64,000 bases of DNA from the NCBI GenBank assembly GCA_020726505.1, contig JAHLEZ010000010.1, positions 1,302,001-1,366,000 of the forward strand. Reading direction: 5' to 3'. The DNA is from Leptodontidium sp. MPI-SDFR-AT-0119. Its lineage: Eukaryota; Ascomycota; Leotiomycetes; Helotiales; Leptodontidiaceae. Numbering within the stretch: the first letter of the stretch is position 1; every line of letters starts with the position of its first letter. Shown here piece by piece: positions 10,807 through 23,672 of this stretch. Position numbers and translations under genes: made by a program. Below the pieces are notes generated by a model that did not search any database, had not been told where the DNA came from, and worked only from the letters and a program-made list of their open reading frames with translations.

Positions 10807-12605
10807 ATGGCTACCCGCAGTCAGGCAAATGGAGTCCTCTCTATTACACCCTCTCAGACAACGGGTAATGGCAATAGGCCAGCTCCAGCCAAGCCAGCAG
10901 CTGCCAAATTGAAGACCATAGTCAGAAGGCTGGCTCCAGGCCTCACACAGGAAGAATTTACCACGATCCTGGGAGACGAGTGGAAGCTGGGCCAGGGGAA
11001 GGTTGACTGGTTTCGCTACAAACCAGGCAAGGACTCAAAAGAGTAATGTTCTCTGTCGTTTAATAAACTATGTACAGTACTTTTACTGACTAGCCCAGCG
11101 CATCCAAACCTTCCAAACCTTCTCGAGCTTACCTCCACCTAACGAATGAAAGCCACCTACTCAGTCTCTCCGAGGCGGTTCGGGTATCAATATTCGAAGA
11201 TGCCACCAATACATACAACAGCCCATGTCTTATTGGACCTCCAACTGTTGAATTCGCACCTTACGGCCGCACACCGGCTGGTCGACGTCGTGTGGATGCT
11301 CGTGCAGGCACGATAGATCAGGATCCCGAGTTTATGGCTTTCCTGGAGGATTTAGCGAATCCAAATACTGGAAAGGAGGTCAATGCGGATTCATTACTCG
11401 ACCCAAGTCCTTCCAAGCATGAGAAAGTCACCATGACTCCTTTGGTTCAAGCTCTAAAGGATAAAAAGGCAAGCAAGAACAAGGACGCTGCGGCAAAGGC
11501 AGCAAAGAAGCAAGAGGCCAATATTTCAAAGGGCAAGTCATCAAAGGATTCGGCTGCAGAAGAAAAGAAGAAGGGCAAGGAGACGAAGACGGACAGATTG
11601 GTTGATAAAGCTACGAAGGAAGCTGTGAAGATTCTAAACAGAGAAGCCGCTTCAAAGACTGCTGCGGGGTCTTCTACCACTGCAGAATCATCTGGATCAG
11701 AGAACACTGCCACACCTAAGCTTGACATAGGCAAAGTCCCGGGTCGACAAAGACAAGCCGTTGTAGCAGCACATATTCGCATGTTGCAGCGCGACCTTGG
11801 TTTGAGTCCGGCTCAGGCACATCGCCAGGTTAGACGTGATACTGCGGATGCACAGAAAGCCGAGAGGGCTGCTGCCGGAGAGAAGGGCAAGGAGAATGGA
11901 GATGCAAATTCTTCTCGACCATCGCAAGCACAATCTGTCCCCACAGCTCCAAAATCAGCCTTGAACCAAAATACAAACCGGAAAGGTCGTGGTAAAGGAT
12001 CATCTACGGACTCGGATGCTGCCAAACCAACTGCGGCGAACAATCCTCCTACTCCAATAGTTCTCCTGAAGAAGCCAGAATCTCAACCCGCAGCAGCTTC
12101 CAGCTCAACCACGCAAACTGTTAAACCCGCTGCTGCGCCTGCACCTGCAGCTGCACGAAGAGCTCAACAGATAGCAGCCCCATCAGAAGGTGCTACGCAA
12201 GCCTTTGTCAAACATGCTAATCCTTCACAGGGTGTCACTGAAGCACTGCTGAAGGAAGCCATGGAAAAATTCGGCACGGTCACAACAGTCGAAATTGACA
12301 GAAGAAAAGGGTTCGCTTATGTTGACTTTGCGGATACTGATGGCTTGAAGAAGGCTATGGCTGCCAATCCGATTTCAGTAGCTCAAGGAACTGTTCAAGT
12401 TATGCAGCGCAAGGGTACAGCCTTGCCACCAGAAAAGAAAGTCGCCAACCAAGTCCCAAATCCTCCCTCACGAGGTGGGCGTGGAGGTAGAGGTGGCGGC
12501 GGAACTGTTGGCAGACGTGGTGGGCGAGGTGGTGCGAGAGGTGGTGCTGGCTCTTCAGAATCAGGCAAAGCTCCTAGCTCGGCGCCTACAGGACCGTCAA
12601 AGTGA
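10807..12605 (+). CDS. UPF3: Nonsense-mediated mRNA decay factor UPF3
   Basis: UPF3 links the exon-junction complex or the terminating ribosome to UPF2/UPF1 in nonsense-mediated decay. Exons 10807-11042 and 11099-12605 (580 aa). The Smg4/UPF3 RNP-like domain covers about residues 30-185: KLKTIVRRLAPGLT at its start, then the exon-2 segment SRAYLHLTN, VEFAPY and the DPEF/FLEDL motif. A Lys/Ala/Ser-rich disordered linker follows. A second RRM-like fold lies at about 444-518, with RNP1-like KGFAYVDF, and is followed by an RGG/GRGG-rich tail. The acceptor chosen (11098) keeps the frame; an upstream TAG at 11093 does not. The extra C-terminal RRM plus RGG tail is not in budding yeast Upf3 and suggests added RNA binding. 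Confidence 0.93.
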
Positions 12606-15238
12606 AATGTGGCACGCTCAGATGACTCTACTTCCACCTCTGTGCATGCTCGAACCAGGTACCTCATCACGCCAGTTGGAGGTAGTTGTGAATTGAGCAA
12701 TTGCAGCGATCATCCCGAACAATCGGGCCGGGTCCGGACGCAAACTTCTCTCTTGGAGCTGAATGTGATCCCGGCATGCATATTCGAAGCTATTTGCTAT
12801 GCTATGCGATGATTGCTGGATTCTCGCATGGAAATTCTGAGTTCTGCGGTCCGCTGTACAAGGGCTTCAAGGGCAGTGCAAGGGGCGAAGGGCCTTCACA
12901 TTCGAGCTCTAGTTGTTTGGCAACTGCCGATTTGCATGAAGTCGGCCAAGGGAATATTTCAGATGCAACAAATTCCAGTTCTGCAAGGACAATCGCATTT
13001 GAACTGGACTTGGAAAATGTCCATTTTTTGACAGTCGAATCACTTAGAGATTCAAGCAATTGATTCAAATAACCAAACCAATCTTTTCATCGGTCATGGA
13101 GGTCAGGGGTTTCTCCCGCCCAATTCAACGAAGTGATGTTTTATCTTGCTTGACACCTTGTTCATTTACCTTCCAAGTCAATGTACGGAACAAGCATTCC
13201 AGAAGTTCATCCAGGCCATGTTAATGAAGGCTTATGATGCTCTCTGAACAATCATTATGAGGTCGTTGGTTCTATTGGGGGGCCTCGCTTGTGCATTCAG
13301 GCTGTTGGGCTAGTGGCCTTCATTGTAGCGAGCTCTCATCCTGCTTCAAGCTCCTGGAAGCTCACTGACCACCCATCAACTCCGGCTCCCCGAAACCTCT
13401 GGATCACGGATCAAAGCAGATGGCCGAAGCAAATTCAAATCATTGCGACCATACTACCGGTTTTTAGAAAGGCTGTATTGTCCGATCAGCCTCATCGAAA
13501 CAATTGGGACACCCATCAGCCTGCCAGGTGGGTTTAAGTCATCTTCAGGAAGAAAAGGCCTAGAGTGCTCCATATCACGAAAGGCAATCGAGACTTTATT
13601 AAAAGATGAAATTTTCCCGATTCACCAGGCCAGGCTTCCAGGACACGGGGAAGTCAAGTAAAGTTCCTCTCAAGTCGATCATGTATGTAGACTGTAGTGC
13701 GGGCACTTTGATACCTGATGATGTCTGCCACAACCAGTATGATGCAACAACAGTCAGTAACAAATAAGTAGTGCCAAGTAGTCCTTGCGGGAGTGTTGAA
13801 TCATAGATACGGATAAACGATTCCTTAGTCTTTACTGCAGGCAGGTGGTCAGTGTTTTTGACGGACGTTCGTTCACTTGCTCTGCACGATAGAGTTCCCC
13901 CAGTGGTCGGGCCTCGTAAAAAGTAAGAGGATGACCAAGATCAGAGTTTGGTGGAAGTTTACGATTATTCTAGACCCTGCCCCGATGAATGATTGGAGTT
14001 ATGCGTACGTGCTAGAAGTATATTGTACCTCTGTGCTGTACTACTTTACATCCCAATGCTCTTCCTATCCTCGTATGGTTTGGAAGTGAAAGTCGTGTGT
14101 CTTAATTGGCGACTCTCGAAGCAGGGTTCTGAACTCCCAATTTACAGTAGTCGAAGCCTTCGGTCATGGACCTCAAGATCCCTCCCATACAGTGCAGTAG
14201 GAATAAACCTCCGGTTCCTAGCGCAGACCTTATGCGCGGATCGGCACTTGACGCCCTTGGCTCGAAACTACTGAGAAGGCCATATCAACAAACTGCAAAA
14301 TCGATGTTTCCTATTACCTACGATCCAGCAAAGTTATCAACCTGCATGAGCTTTGTATTCCTCTTGATCCTGATCCAAAAACAAAATCTTCAGCCTTTCG
14401 TATTGGGCTGATGGAGGCGTTCTGTAAGACAATATCACGCTGGGCCTGAGCTGAAATCGTACGAGAAAAAGCAGTGATGAGACAGACCAGATATATTGCT
14501 ATTTCTTCCAGCTGTCGGACTTTCAATGTTCAAAGGTACTTTGTACCACTACTATCCAGGTCAGCGAGCATTCCAATTCGCATGATTGCCGCCATCAGTT
14601 CGTAGTCTCATAGTCTAGTGTAAGTCGCCAAAACACTTCAGCACTTCAGCACAGAACGGTATTCCCGTGCACAACAGCGCACGGTCGGCAGGCGGGGCAC
14701 AGCTCCAGGTGAACTGTGCACTCTGTATGTCACTGCAGCTCTGTGGTGTTAAAGTTCGCGCTACGGATGAGACGGGGAGGTTTACTGAGTCTAGCCTGTC
14801 ACGTCGGGGCCTCTCACAGCATGCTGCCTAGCTGGAGAGATCCCGCTTTCTCGATTCGCGTCCCAGGTGCCAGCAAAACCCATCTGGTTTTAACTGCCTG
14901 GCGATCGAGCTTAATTAGCGTCCTGGACCCTGATTTGCGACCCCCGGAGTGGCCATTACTCGCTGCTTGCACACCTGGGGATCTCATAAGAAGTTTCCCC
15001 TTGTAATCCAAGTCGTCGTCCTGTGATGTCGTGCCGAATGATTCCTGATTCCTCGGACTGCGAACACTGGAAGTCGGTCAGGGTACAGGGAATCTCAAGC
15101 TAAGATCGAACCCTCAGAATGCTGAGCACTTCCTTGGAGCCCAGGAAGTAATATCTGGGGCATATTCGAGGGAGGCGCTCTTCACCCCGCAAGCAGCTGG
15201 AGCAATCTGCAAACAAAACAGGAAGCCTGGCTGCGACG
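12606..15238. other. Intergenic region upstream of the phytochrome gene
   Basis: About 2.6 kb. No ORF here has a recognisable domain, consistent codon use or convincing splice signals. The part nearest 15239 is presumably the promoter and leader of the phytochrome gene. I see no strong repeat. Confidence 0.4.
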
Positions 15239-18200
15239 ATGGGCTCTAACTCATTCGGAGTTCGGCGGGTCTTTCCCATTCGTATACAATCACACAAGAG
15301 CGCTGTAGAATTGGCATGTAGTGAGTGGGGTGTCTCGGATAGCTTCGTCGACCATTGCTGACACTGTGCCAGATGTTCTTGGTCTGCATACTAGCAACGG
15401 ATCGTCTTTCGACACTGAAGGCTCAGAACACGAAAAGCCACCAATTCCAAAATCACTTGTTCGAAGAATATCCCACCAAGCAGACGCCAATTCAAACGAG
15501 CATCTTCCCATTGGGGACCGTCTCGACCAGATTTCGAATGACGGACCTCCACAAGTTGCAACCTTGGAGGAGCTTGATACGACAGCACCGCCAGGCGGGC
15601 GATTCGTCTCGAATACATACAGTTACGTCACGGCTGGGAATACAACCGCTACAAATGCTCCTGCATCGGAGAAAGTTCAGAAAACTGTGAAGGTGTATAG
15701 ATGTGAGGACGAGCCGTGAGTCAAATAGTCAGAAGGGAACCACAGCCAGGTACTGACTATCTGTTTCAGAATTCATATGCCTGGTGCCATACAATCGTTT
15801 GGAGCTTTGATCGCGATCCGAGAGGGCGAAGGGGGGCAATATGTGGTCCGCATTGTCAGTGAGAATGCAGAGAGCGTTACCGGGTTACAGCCAGAACAAT
15901 TATTCGACCTTCGATGTTTCACCGATCTATTATTCTCAAGCGACAAGAAGGAATTTCTGTCGCGCGTTCGTAGTTTGGGAAAGCAGCAGATTGGGTCGAT
16001 CGTCAACCCAGATGTCTTCTCACTCTCCTTGACGTCGCTTCGAGGTGCGCCTCTGCAATGTTACATGGCAATGCATCTCAATCTCGAGTCGGACCTCATC
16101 ATATGCGAATTCGAACTGAAGAGAGACATCTTCAATCCTCGACACCCTCCCGACACCGGATTGCCAACCGAGCCTGTCCAGGTTACCGACAATCAGCCAA
16201 GCGAGGAGGAGATGAGATTGTCAACAACGAGCATGAACAAGCCTTTGCGAGCAGTGCAGGTTGCGAGAGAAGCGGGACGCCAAATGGGCTCTATGGAGCT
16301 TTTCCATGTACTATGCGAAGTGCAGGATCAGCTTGCAAGCGCTACAACACTACCTGAACTATTGGATATTGTGGTTGGATTGGTGTATGAGCTCACCAGC
16401 TTCCACCGAGCGATGCTCTATCAGTTTGACGAGACGACTGCTGGGACTGTTGTCAGTGAAATAGTTGATCCCAGGGCATCTACAGACAGTATGTCGCCGC
16501 TTAGTTTCCTTCACTTGGTGATAAATACTTTCTCTTCTACTTTGGTATCTGACTTGTTTCCCTCATCAAGCTTTTCAAATTCGCTTTTGTTATGAACAAG
16601 CTAACACAACCAACAGTTTATAGAGGTTAGTTTAATCCCGCCTCAAACCTATCAGCTTCTGGTAGCGATCCCTGAAGCTGGATTACCCTAATCCCCCACA
16701 CATCCGCCCTAATTCCCCACCAGTCCCCAAGCACATGCCACCAAGCTCCCAGATCTTCGAAAAGAAAGCACGTTGACAAAGTGTTTTAAGGCTTGAAATT
16801 TCCTAGTTCGGACATCCCAAAGCAAGCTCGAGATTTGTACATGATCAACAAAATCCGTATTCTCTACGATCGAGACCAACCAAATGCAAGACTGATCTGT
16901 CGAAGTCTTGAGGATGCAGCAACCCCACTTGACCTCAAACACTCGTACTTGAGGGCAATGTCCCCTATTCACATCAAATATCTGGAGAATATAGGAGTGA
17001 GGGCTACAATGTCGATATCATTGACTGTCGACAATAAACTGTGGGGGCTGGTAAGTTGCCACGGCTATGGCTCTGGAAAGCGAGTCCCCCTACCTGTACG
17101 AGAACTTTGCAGAGCTCTTGGAGGCCTTGCGAGCACCAATATCGAGAAATTGATCTATGCAACTCGAATCAAGGCTCGTAAGCCGCTGTCCAGTCATCCC
17201 CAGCAACGTTCACCTTCTGCATATATTGCGGCGTCGTCTGGAGATCTGTTGAATATGTTTGGAGCCGATTTCGGATTTCTTGCCATCAAAGGCGAGGCAA
17301 GGACTATTGGTCGCCTTTTCTCATACAACGAAGCGATTGTCTTACTACAATACATTCGAGCAAAATCTTTCACCAGCATATACGCATCAGAATGTATCAC
17401 GAGAGACTGTCCGGATATAGGTTATCCCCCGGGACTCAAAATGATTTCAGGAATACTCGTCATTCCCCTCGCTCTCTCCGGTTCGGACTTTCTCGTGTTC
17501 TTCCGGAAGGGCCAGACGCAGGAGGTCAAGTGGGCGGGTAACCCACACGAAAAGAAGAAAGTTGTTGGGAATTATTTGGAGCCTCGGTCGAGCTTCCGTC
17601 GTTGGAGCGAGCGTGTCGTGGGCAAAAGTCGGGAATGGACAGAGGATCAGGGTATGTATCCTAACATCAGCCTATGATTCGTATGGTTAGATTCTGAGCA
17701 CTATTTAGTCGAATCTGCCGCTGTTCTGAGCACCTTGTACGGACGATTTATCGAGGTATGGCGTCAGAAGGAAGCCATTGTCCAGCGAAACCGAATGACT
17801 CGCATTCTGATTCGAAATGCTGGTCATGAAGGTAAGGCGCAATTTCCGTCTTGACTGCGAGCTATGCTGATATGGCTCCAGTTCGCACTCCATTGAACAG
17901 CATCATCAACTATCTCGAAGTTGCCTTAGAAGAGGTCCTCGATGAACGAGCACGACAGCATTTGCAAAGATCGTTGCAGGCATCAAAGTCTCTTGTCTTT
18001 CAGGTCAACGACCTCCTGAGCCTTACTGAAGCCGAGGACTCAGACTTCAATGTAAGTCATCTTGCATTCCATACACCTGTCAGTACTGTCCATGGTGTAT
18101 CGGCCATGTTTATGATCGTCATTAAATGTCACCACTATGGATTGGTGGCATGGGGCTTGAGGACCCAGCACGCTCTCGAAACAGGCAAGGAATGGATTGC

Positions 18201-19734
18201 TAACTATAGTCATAGACCCACGAAGAAAACATTGACCTTAGATCCATGCTTCAGGAAGTCATCAATTCATATGAAGATCGATCCTCTCGCCCAGGTCTTC
18301 AACTCGAACTTTGCGATGATCTCCACGTCCCGACGATTGTCCGGTGTGATCCATCTATGCTGAGGTCAGTGGTGTCAAGCCTGCTGGCGAATGCAATCCA
18401 ACACTCTGGGGGCAACCATGTATCCATTAAATGTAAGTCTTCTCTCTTTGCATTCTCTACGAGTTCTCAGCCCACCTGAATGTGTGTCGAGAAAACTCCT
18501 TGGGTTCAAAATGTTTCACTTGGATAATAGACCTGATATCATCCTAATTTGTTCCAACGGCATTAACACTTCTCCAGTGGAACAAATCAGCTCGACCGAC
18601 GCGAGCAATTTGGTCGAGATGTCAATTCAAGATAATGGATGTGGGCTATCTGAGCAGGCCCTTGATTGTCTTTTCCAAGACTTCGAACAGGTCCTGGATG
18701 ACGATGACAATCAAAGCAACACGGGCCTATACGAAGCAGCCGAGAAGGACCAAACAGGCCCAATATCCTTGGGGTTGGGATTAGCTATGACAGCAAGATT
18801 CGTGCGGCTGAATGCTGGTCAGATATCGATCGATTCGGAACTGGAGAAAGGAACCAGGGTATCGATCAAAATTCCGTTCAGGAAGGCTCATCCGGGAAAT
18901 CTTAGGGAATCCGAGGCGAGGAGTGAAGACTCCTTGCCAACTCCACCGATGCTTACTCCCGATACCACGCCGAGTACTACTAGTGGCATTTCAACCTTGG
19001 CTCAGATTTCGGGTCCAGGTCCAGGGACTTTGGAGCGGTCTGTGTCGGATACAATCCTACCAATTCGGCTCGGCTTGACCAGAGATGGGCTCCAGTTGAC
19101 TCCCGGGCCCGAATCACTAGCATCAATTGCCCATGCAGTGTCTATGACCACAGGTCCAGGCTTTGACCCGAGTACTGGGCGGTATCCTTTCCCCCAAGGA
19201 AACACCGACTACAAGCGCGTCCGTGTTCTGATCGCAGAAGACAATCCTTTGAACAGCCGTCTTCTGGAAACTCGCCTATCGAAGAGAGGGCACACAACCA
19301 CGATTACAGTTGACGGCCAAGCGTGCGCAGATGCATACAAGAAAACACCAGAAGCGTTTGATGTCATCTTGATGGACATACAAATGCCCTTAGTCGACGG
19401 CAACGCATCAACACGTCTAATCCGCACATTCGAAAATGACGAGTCGTCCGTCCTCTCCGACATGGCCAAGGTGCATGGAAGAGTACCCATCATCGCAGTT
19501 TCTGCATCATTGTCGGAGTCCAGCTGCACCGAATACGTGGCCAACGGGTTTGACGGGTGGATTCTCAAACCGATCGATTTCACTCGGCTCGAGGCTATCA
19601 TTGCAGCGATTGAGGATGGTGAGAAGAGGAACGCGATGATGTACGGTTCGGTCAAGTGGACTGAGGGAGGCTGGTTCCAGTCGAAGCACGGCACGCCGAC
19701 GCAGACCCAGCATAACACTGGCGGTCCTGGATGA
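15239..19734 (+). CDS. Fungal phytochrome: PAS-GAF-PHY hybrid histidine kinase with receiver domain
   Basis: Red/far-red photoreceptor that autophosphorylates on His and passes phosphate to its own receiver Asp and to HPt/response regulators. Nine exons: 15239-15320, 15373-15715, 15770-16488, 16617-16625, 16791-17651, 17709-17831, 17882-18051, 18216-18432, 18578-19734 (1226 aa). The start at 15239 gives RVFPIR, a motif I associate with fungal phytochrome N-termini, and uses a GTGAGT donor at 15321. The bilin-binding Cys is C138 (RCEDEP then IHMPGAIQ). The GAF domain has SSDIPKQAR, the SPIH histidine and SCHGYG. The PHY tongue shows WAG and PRSSF. H-box His is H711 (AGHEVRTPLN); N box LLANAIQHS; G boxes DNGCGL and GLGLAM. 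Receiver phospho-acceptor is D1108 (LMDIQMP) with AEDN and a conserved Lys (LKPI). All catalytic residues are intact. Confidence 0.95.
16617..16625 (+). other. 9-nt microexon of the phytochrome gene
   Basis: The nine bases TTTATAGAG lie between a CAACAG acceptor and a GTTAGT donor. With the phase-1 flanks they encode I-Y-R-G, restoring the Y-x-G-L-x-F-P-x-x-DIP pattern conserved in phytochrome GAF domains. Skipping it keeps the frame (D-S-L-K) but removes the conserved Tyr-x-Gly. The flanking introns, 128 and 165 nt, are longer than most others in this gene. Confidence 0.8.
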
Positions 19735-21917
19735 TGACCGACACGAGCTATGAAGCTTTTTCTGTTCGTTTTGAGGAGTCTAAAGTAGAGGAGTGGTGCA
19801 TTTCGCTTTTTAGAGCGTCCCTTTTTCTTTTGCAGTCCAGTTTGATTTCCAGGCAATGCCATAGATCATGCGCTTGGTATGTTTCGATACCCTAGATTAT
19901 GTACTGTATTGTACTATATTTGCTTTTTATAGCAATTTGTTGATACGAGGAGGGAAATGAGGAAGTGATGGGCAAAATTGAGTGGGAATGAGAAGTGGGA
20001 ACGAAGAACGGGGCAAGGGAAAGGGGGAAACGAAAAGAGGAGAAGGGGAAATGGAGGGGAAAAAGAAGGAAAAGTGGACGAACTCTTTTGGTCATGGTCA
20101 TTTTGGCTACCTGTTGGATGGATGTATGATCCGATATCGAGGAGATATGTATAATACGGAAAGGGTTGTAAAATAGGATATGACGTGGAATTTAGATACA
20201 CGATGTAAATCTAAGTTGAGTTGTAGCTGCGGGAACACTTCTTCTGGATTTTGGTGCCGCTGTTGACAGTGCACCGTTATCCTTCTACACATTTCGCTAA
20301 ACAGTTTCGTCCCTATTGGCGATGAAGCAAAGACTGGTCTTCCACGTCATGCCAAATATAAGCCTTGGGCATGGAAATTAGGGGGGATTGACCCCCGAAT
20401 GAATGCATAGGCGATACAATAATTATATGCATTAGACTCGAGCACTCATTGGCTGCGTTTGGTCGAGTCTTTGACTTGTTAAAGTCACAAATTGTCCCGA
20501 CCACCTAGGTACAGTACCTCGGGTAATCCATAGCCATACGAACAAGGAAATTCAACACCAATACTAAGCAGTTCCGTAACCCTCAAAACCCTACAATGAT
20601 ATTCCCAAGTCACACAACCCTTACAGATCCAGCAAAATATATGGAAATGTTTGCAAAGTCTAGAAATCTAGCACGTCCCGTGATGAAGAATCTCGCCAAA
20701 GTATTGTACAGAAGGTACCACCACAATCGTGGGGAACGGACATTCCCAATCCAGCCTGAATACTCCGACATAAGTGGCGCAAGAAGAGCAGAGGGACCCA
20801 GGACCCTGAAAAACTCAATTTCTTGCTTGTTCCAACATCAACACCCAACCAGGCTGAGATGACCAGCACATTCAGCTCTTGGGTGGGTAGGGCCGGAGAA
20901 ATTGGACGGAGAAATTGGACGACGTGAGAGGTCGGGTTGGTGCGTTGCCTTGACACGAGATAACAGGGGATTGACTTTCCGTCTTCGGTATCTCCAGCCA
21001 TTGGGTATGTATCTAGCGATAGGTCAGGATCTTCTCTGACCCCTCAATCATGAGCCTACTTCGTATCAAGGGCAATAATCTAACCTTTTCTGTCTGTGCT
21101 ACATGACCCAGATTTTACCAGTTACAGACGGAAAAGAATAAAGCTAATTGGCTCATTGTTGATTTCCCTTGCAAAGTGGAATCTTCTAGTACTGCGCACA
21201 GACAGGGAAGGTCAGATTATTCGGGCATGTACCAAAGTAAGTTGCTAAGGGCTGAATGCCGAGGAGAGAGACTGTATACTTCGATGCTATCCGACCACAG
21301 CATACTGCTGCCAGATAAGACCTGTTGTTTCCGGCTGCTCGTATTCCAACTTCTGGGGGCCGGCCAGGACGGAAATAACTCTCCACACGCTCGCAACATA
21401 TTTGACTTGCATATTCGCAGAAACACATAGCCACAGCCACCTGCCAGCCATGTGCGTGTCTAGCCGAGACTGTCGGGCCTTGATCCAACCAATATATGAA
21501 CGCAGTTCCCAGAAGTGCATTCCGTCATCTGCAGGAGCTGAGAATAATGTAAGACAAATATAAGATTACATGATAAGAAATGCGGAATAGCGAAAGGTTG
21601 TCTGTGCCAAGCTGGCAACACAAGGCGGAATTTTTATATATATGTGCCACTCAGTGGGGCCCAGGTCGCCACCCCATACCTACATGACGTCTGATGCGTC
21701 TGTCGGGGTCGCAAGGAAATCCTCATTGACGTAATTATGGTTTGGACATTCAGCCTCTTGTTGGGACGGTATTTTAAAGGGGCTCGCCTCGAGTCCAGCA
21801 CCAACATGGCAACAAGAACAAGCACCAACAAGAACAAGTGGCACAGAACGGACCCAGTATATCAACACCCGCACCGCTTAATTTCTGTCGTTAGCGGGGA
21901 TACTGTATTTCCTCGCT
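19735..21917. other. Intergenic region, partly AT-rich
   Basis: It holds the 3' end of the phytochrome gene, then a purine-rich block (about 19940-20080, GGGAAAGGGGGAAA-like) and AT-richer sequence. ORFs such as 20596-20862 (+, begins with ATG) and 20660-21001 (-) overlap each other and show no domain. I do not support them as genes. A TATATATATG box at about 21635-21645 might serve the SAM-domain gene downstream. Confidence 0.35.
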
Positions 21918-22178
21918 ATGGCGGCCGACCTGGAAAAGATTCTCGCGAAGCTTGAACTTCAAGAATATTTGCGTCCTTTCCAAGATTCGGGATTCGATAC
22001 TTGGGAAGCCCTCACCAAGATTACGGAAAGTCAACTCGCGGTGCTGAATGTCAAGTTGGGACATCGCCGGAGGCTGCAGAGAGCGATCGCGAGAGCGAGG
22101 GATTGGCCTGATGACGATCCTTTGTGGATGAGTTCCGAGCTTGACCAGCGAATTTTGGACTGGCAAGCAACAGGATGA
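21918..22178 (+). CDS. Small SAM-domain protein (86 aa)
   Basis: Intronless ORF from an ATG at 21918. Residues 5-60 fit a sterile alpha motif: a hydrophobic first helix, EYLRPFQDSGFD, a middle helix with ALTKI, then a loop and VKLGHRRRLQRAI, the conserved end of SAM helix 5. SAM domains mediate protein-protein or sometimes RNA contacts. The last 25 residues are Asp/Trp-rich. I recall similar SAM heads at the N-terminus of fungal SAM-HMG-box proteins; here the frame ends with a stop after the SAM and no HMG box follows, so this is either a stand-alone SAM adaptor or a truncated copy. A broken paralogue lies at 24534. Confidence 0.7.
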   Translation: MAADLEKILAKLELQEYLRPFQDSGFDTWEALTKITESQLAVLNVKLGHRRRLQRAIARARDWPDDDPLWMSSELDQRILDWQATG

Positions 22179-23672
22179 TTGATTGACCTTTCTGTGGGTA
22201 ACTCAAGATCATTCCCATTGAGCATTCCGTTCGTTTGGCAAGTACATGCGCGTTGAGGTGAAGGGCGTTTCTCTTTTCAACGGCTCGCTTCTGGGTTCGC
22301 TTAGAAGCTTGGTTGTTAACAGCGTATTTTACAGCATAATCCCCCATTGGGATTCAATAGAAGCCGCTCTTGAGGGTGTTCTTCGGACTGTGTTTTTGGA
22401 CCAAACCAGAACCAGAAGGGCCATCAGCCCTGACTTGGGCATCCGCTGCAGAGTTTTGTCTTAAACTTGGCGTCTGAGTTCATGACAACATAATCTCTAT
22501 GCGCATGTCCAAGGATGCTTCGATTCGGGGAACTTGATCTGGAGGTTGTACTCCCCTCACATCGCCAATCCAACACGCGACTTCCACTTGAGTGTGTGGA
22601 GTGCATCACAACTTCTGCGATCTGAGCAGTTATCATGAGGAAATTTGTAGGTGAAAATTGCAATGCTTGCTGCTCCTCCTTTCAGAGCGCTTACTCTCAA
22701 TCCTTTCAGATCATGGCCATTGGCATTATAATTGGCAGTGTTCTCGGTCAGCGAATAATGTTTGCATCGTTGAAAATCAATATATCCCTTTAGTCAAGTC
22801 CTCTGAAAGTGAAAAATGACCGTGGCAGCGGCGCCATCAAGGCTTTAATTTCCAATGTAAATAGACATTCGGTTGTTGCTATGAGAAACAGCAGTATTTA
22901 ATATAGTGAAAGCCCATTGTATCATGCGGAGAGCCAGTGGATAAGCCCAAACCCAAGATCACGGAGCATGACGGCGGAGTTTCGCCTGCCCTATTTCTTT
23001 TCACAAAGGATAGAAATAGACTGCAGGGATAAAACATCAGGGATTTTCCCCGTCACAACTAGACACAATTTTGACGAGTGCAAGCAACCCATACTCATAG
23101 TATCAGATCTACGGAGACGAGAGGCCGCAAACGACAAGGAGGAAGTGAGGAGATTAAAAAATCCAAAAAAAATCCTCGTTGATGCTCCTCTTAAGGAGAA
23201 AATACAACAACAGACGCATTCCAAGCAAAATAATAAAACAAACAATCAACGTCAAACCAACATCAAGTGGCAACAAAGACATATCATTATTCGAGGGGAC
23301 CTGGCACTCCAAATATTATTCGCAGCTTGCGTCGATGGATTATTTTGCCAATATCAACATAAAATTGAAAATAAATTGAAAAACGAGGTAGGAGAGAGGT
23401 CTCATGTCGAGTGTTGCCACAAATACGACAGTCGACCCAAATTAGCTTGACAATGCTATTGCATATTGCTCGTGTAGGAATCCGTAATATATACGGGCGC
23501 CAAGTGCCACGCCGTACATTGTGAATAGGGGTCATCCCGTTACCAAAGAGGGGCATGATCACCAGCATGGCGTAGCTAGTGCGAGGAGGTATGACGTCCG
23601 CTAGCAGATACAATAAGCGAAAGCAGAAAAACATGGCACGGCATGGTCTCAACCTGTGCTGATGGTGGAGTC
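22179..23672. other. AT-rich intergenic region
   Basis: The + frame at about 22917-23450 is open for 177 codons but has no ATG at its head. Its composition (Lys/Asn/Gln from A-rich DNA) suggests chance openness. No domain or splice pattern supports a gene. Confidence 0.35.

Noticed and set aside
20596..21001. Overlapping ORFs on both strands (88 codons + and 113 codons -), each beginning with ATG
   Set aside because: They occupy the same DNA in opposite directions, have no domain, no coding-like composition and no splice support.
22917..23450. 177-codon open frame on the plus strand
   Set aside because: No ATG at its head; Lys/Asn/Gln-rich composition follows from A-rich DNA.
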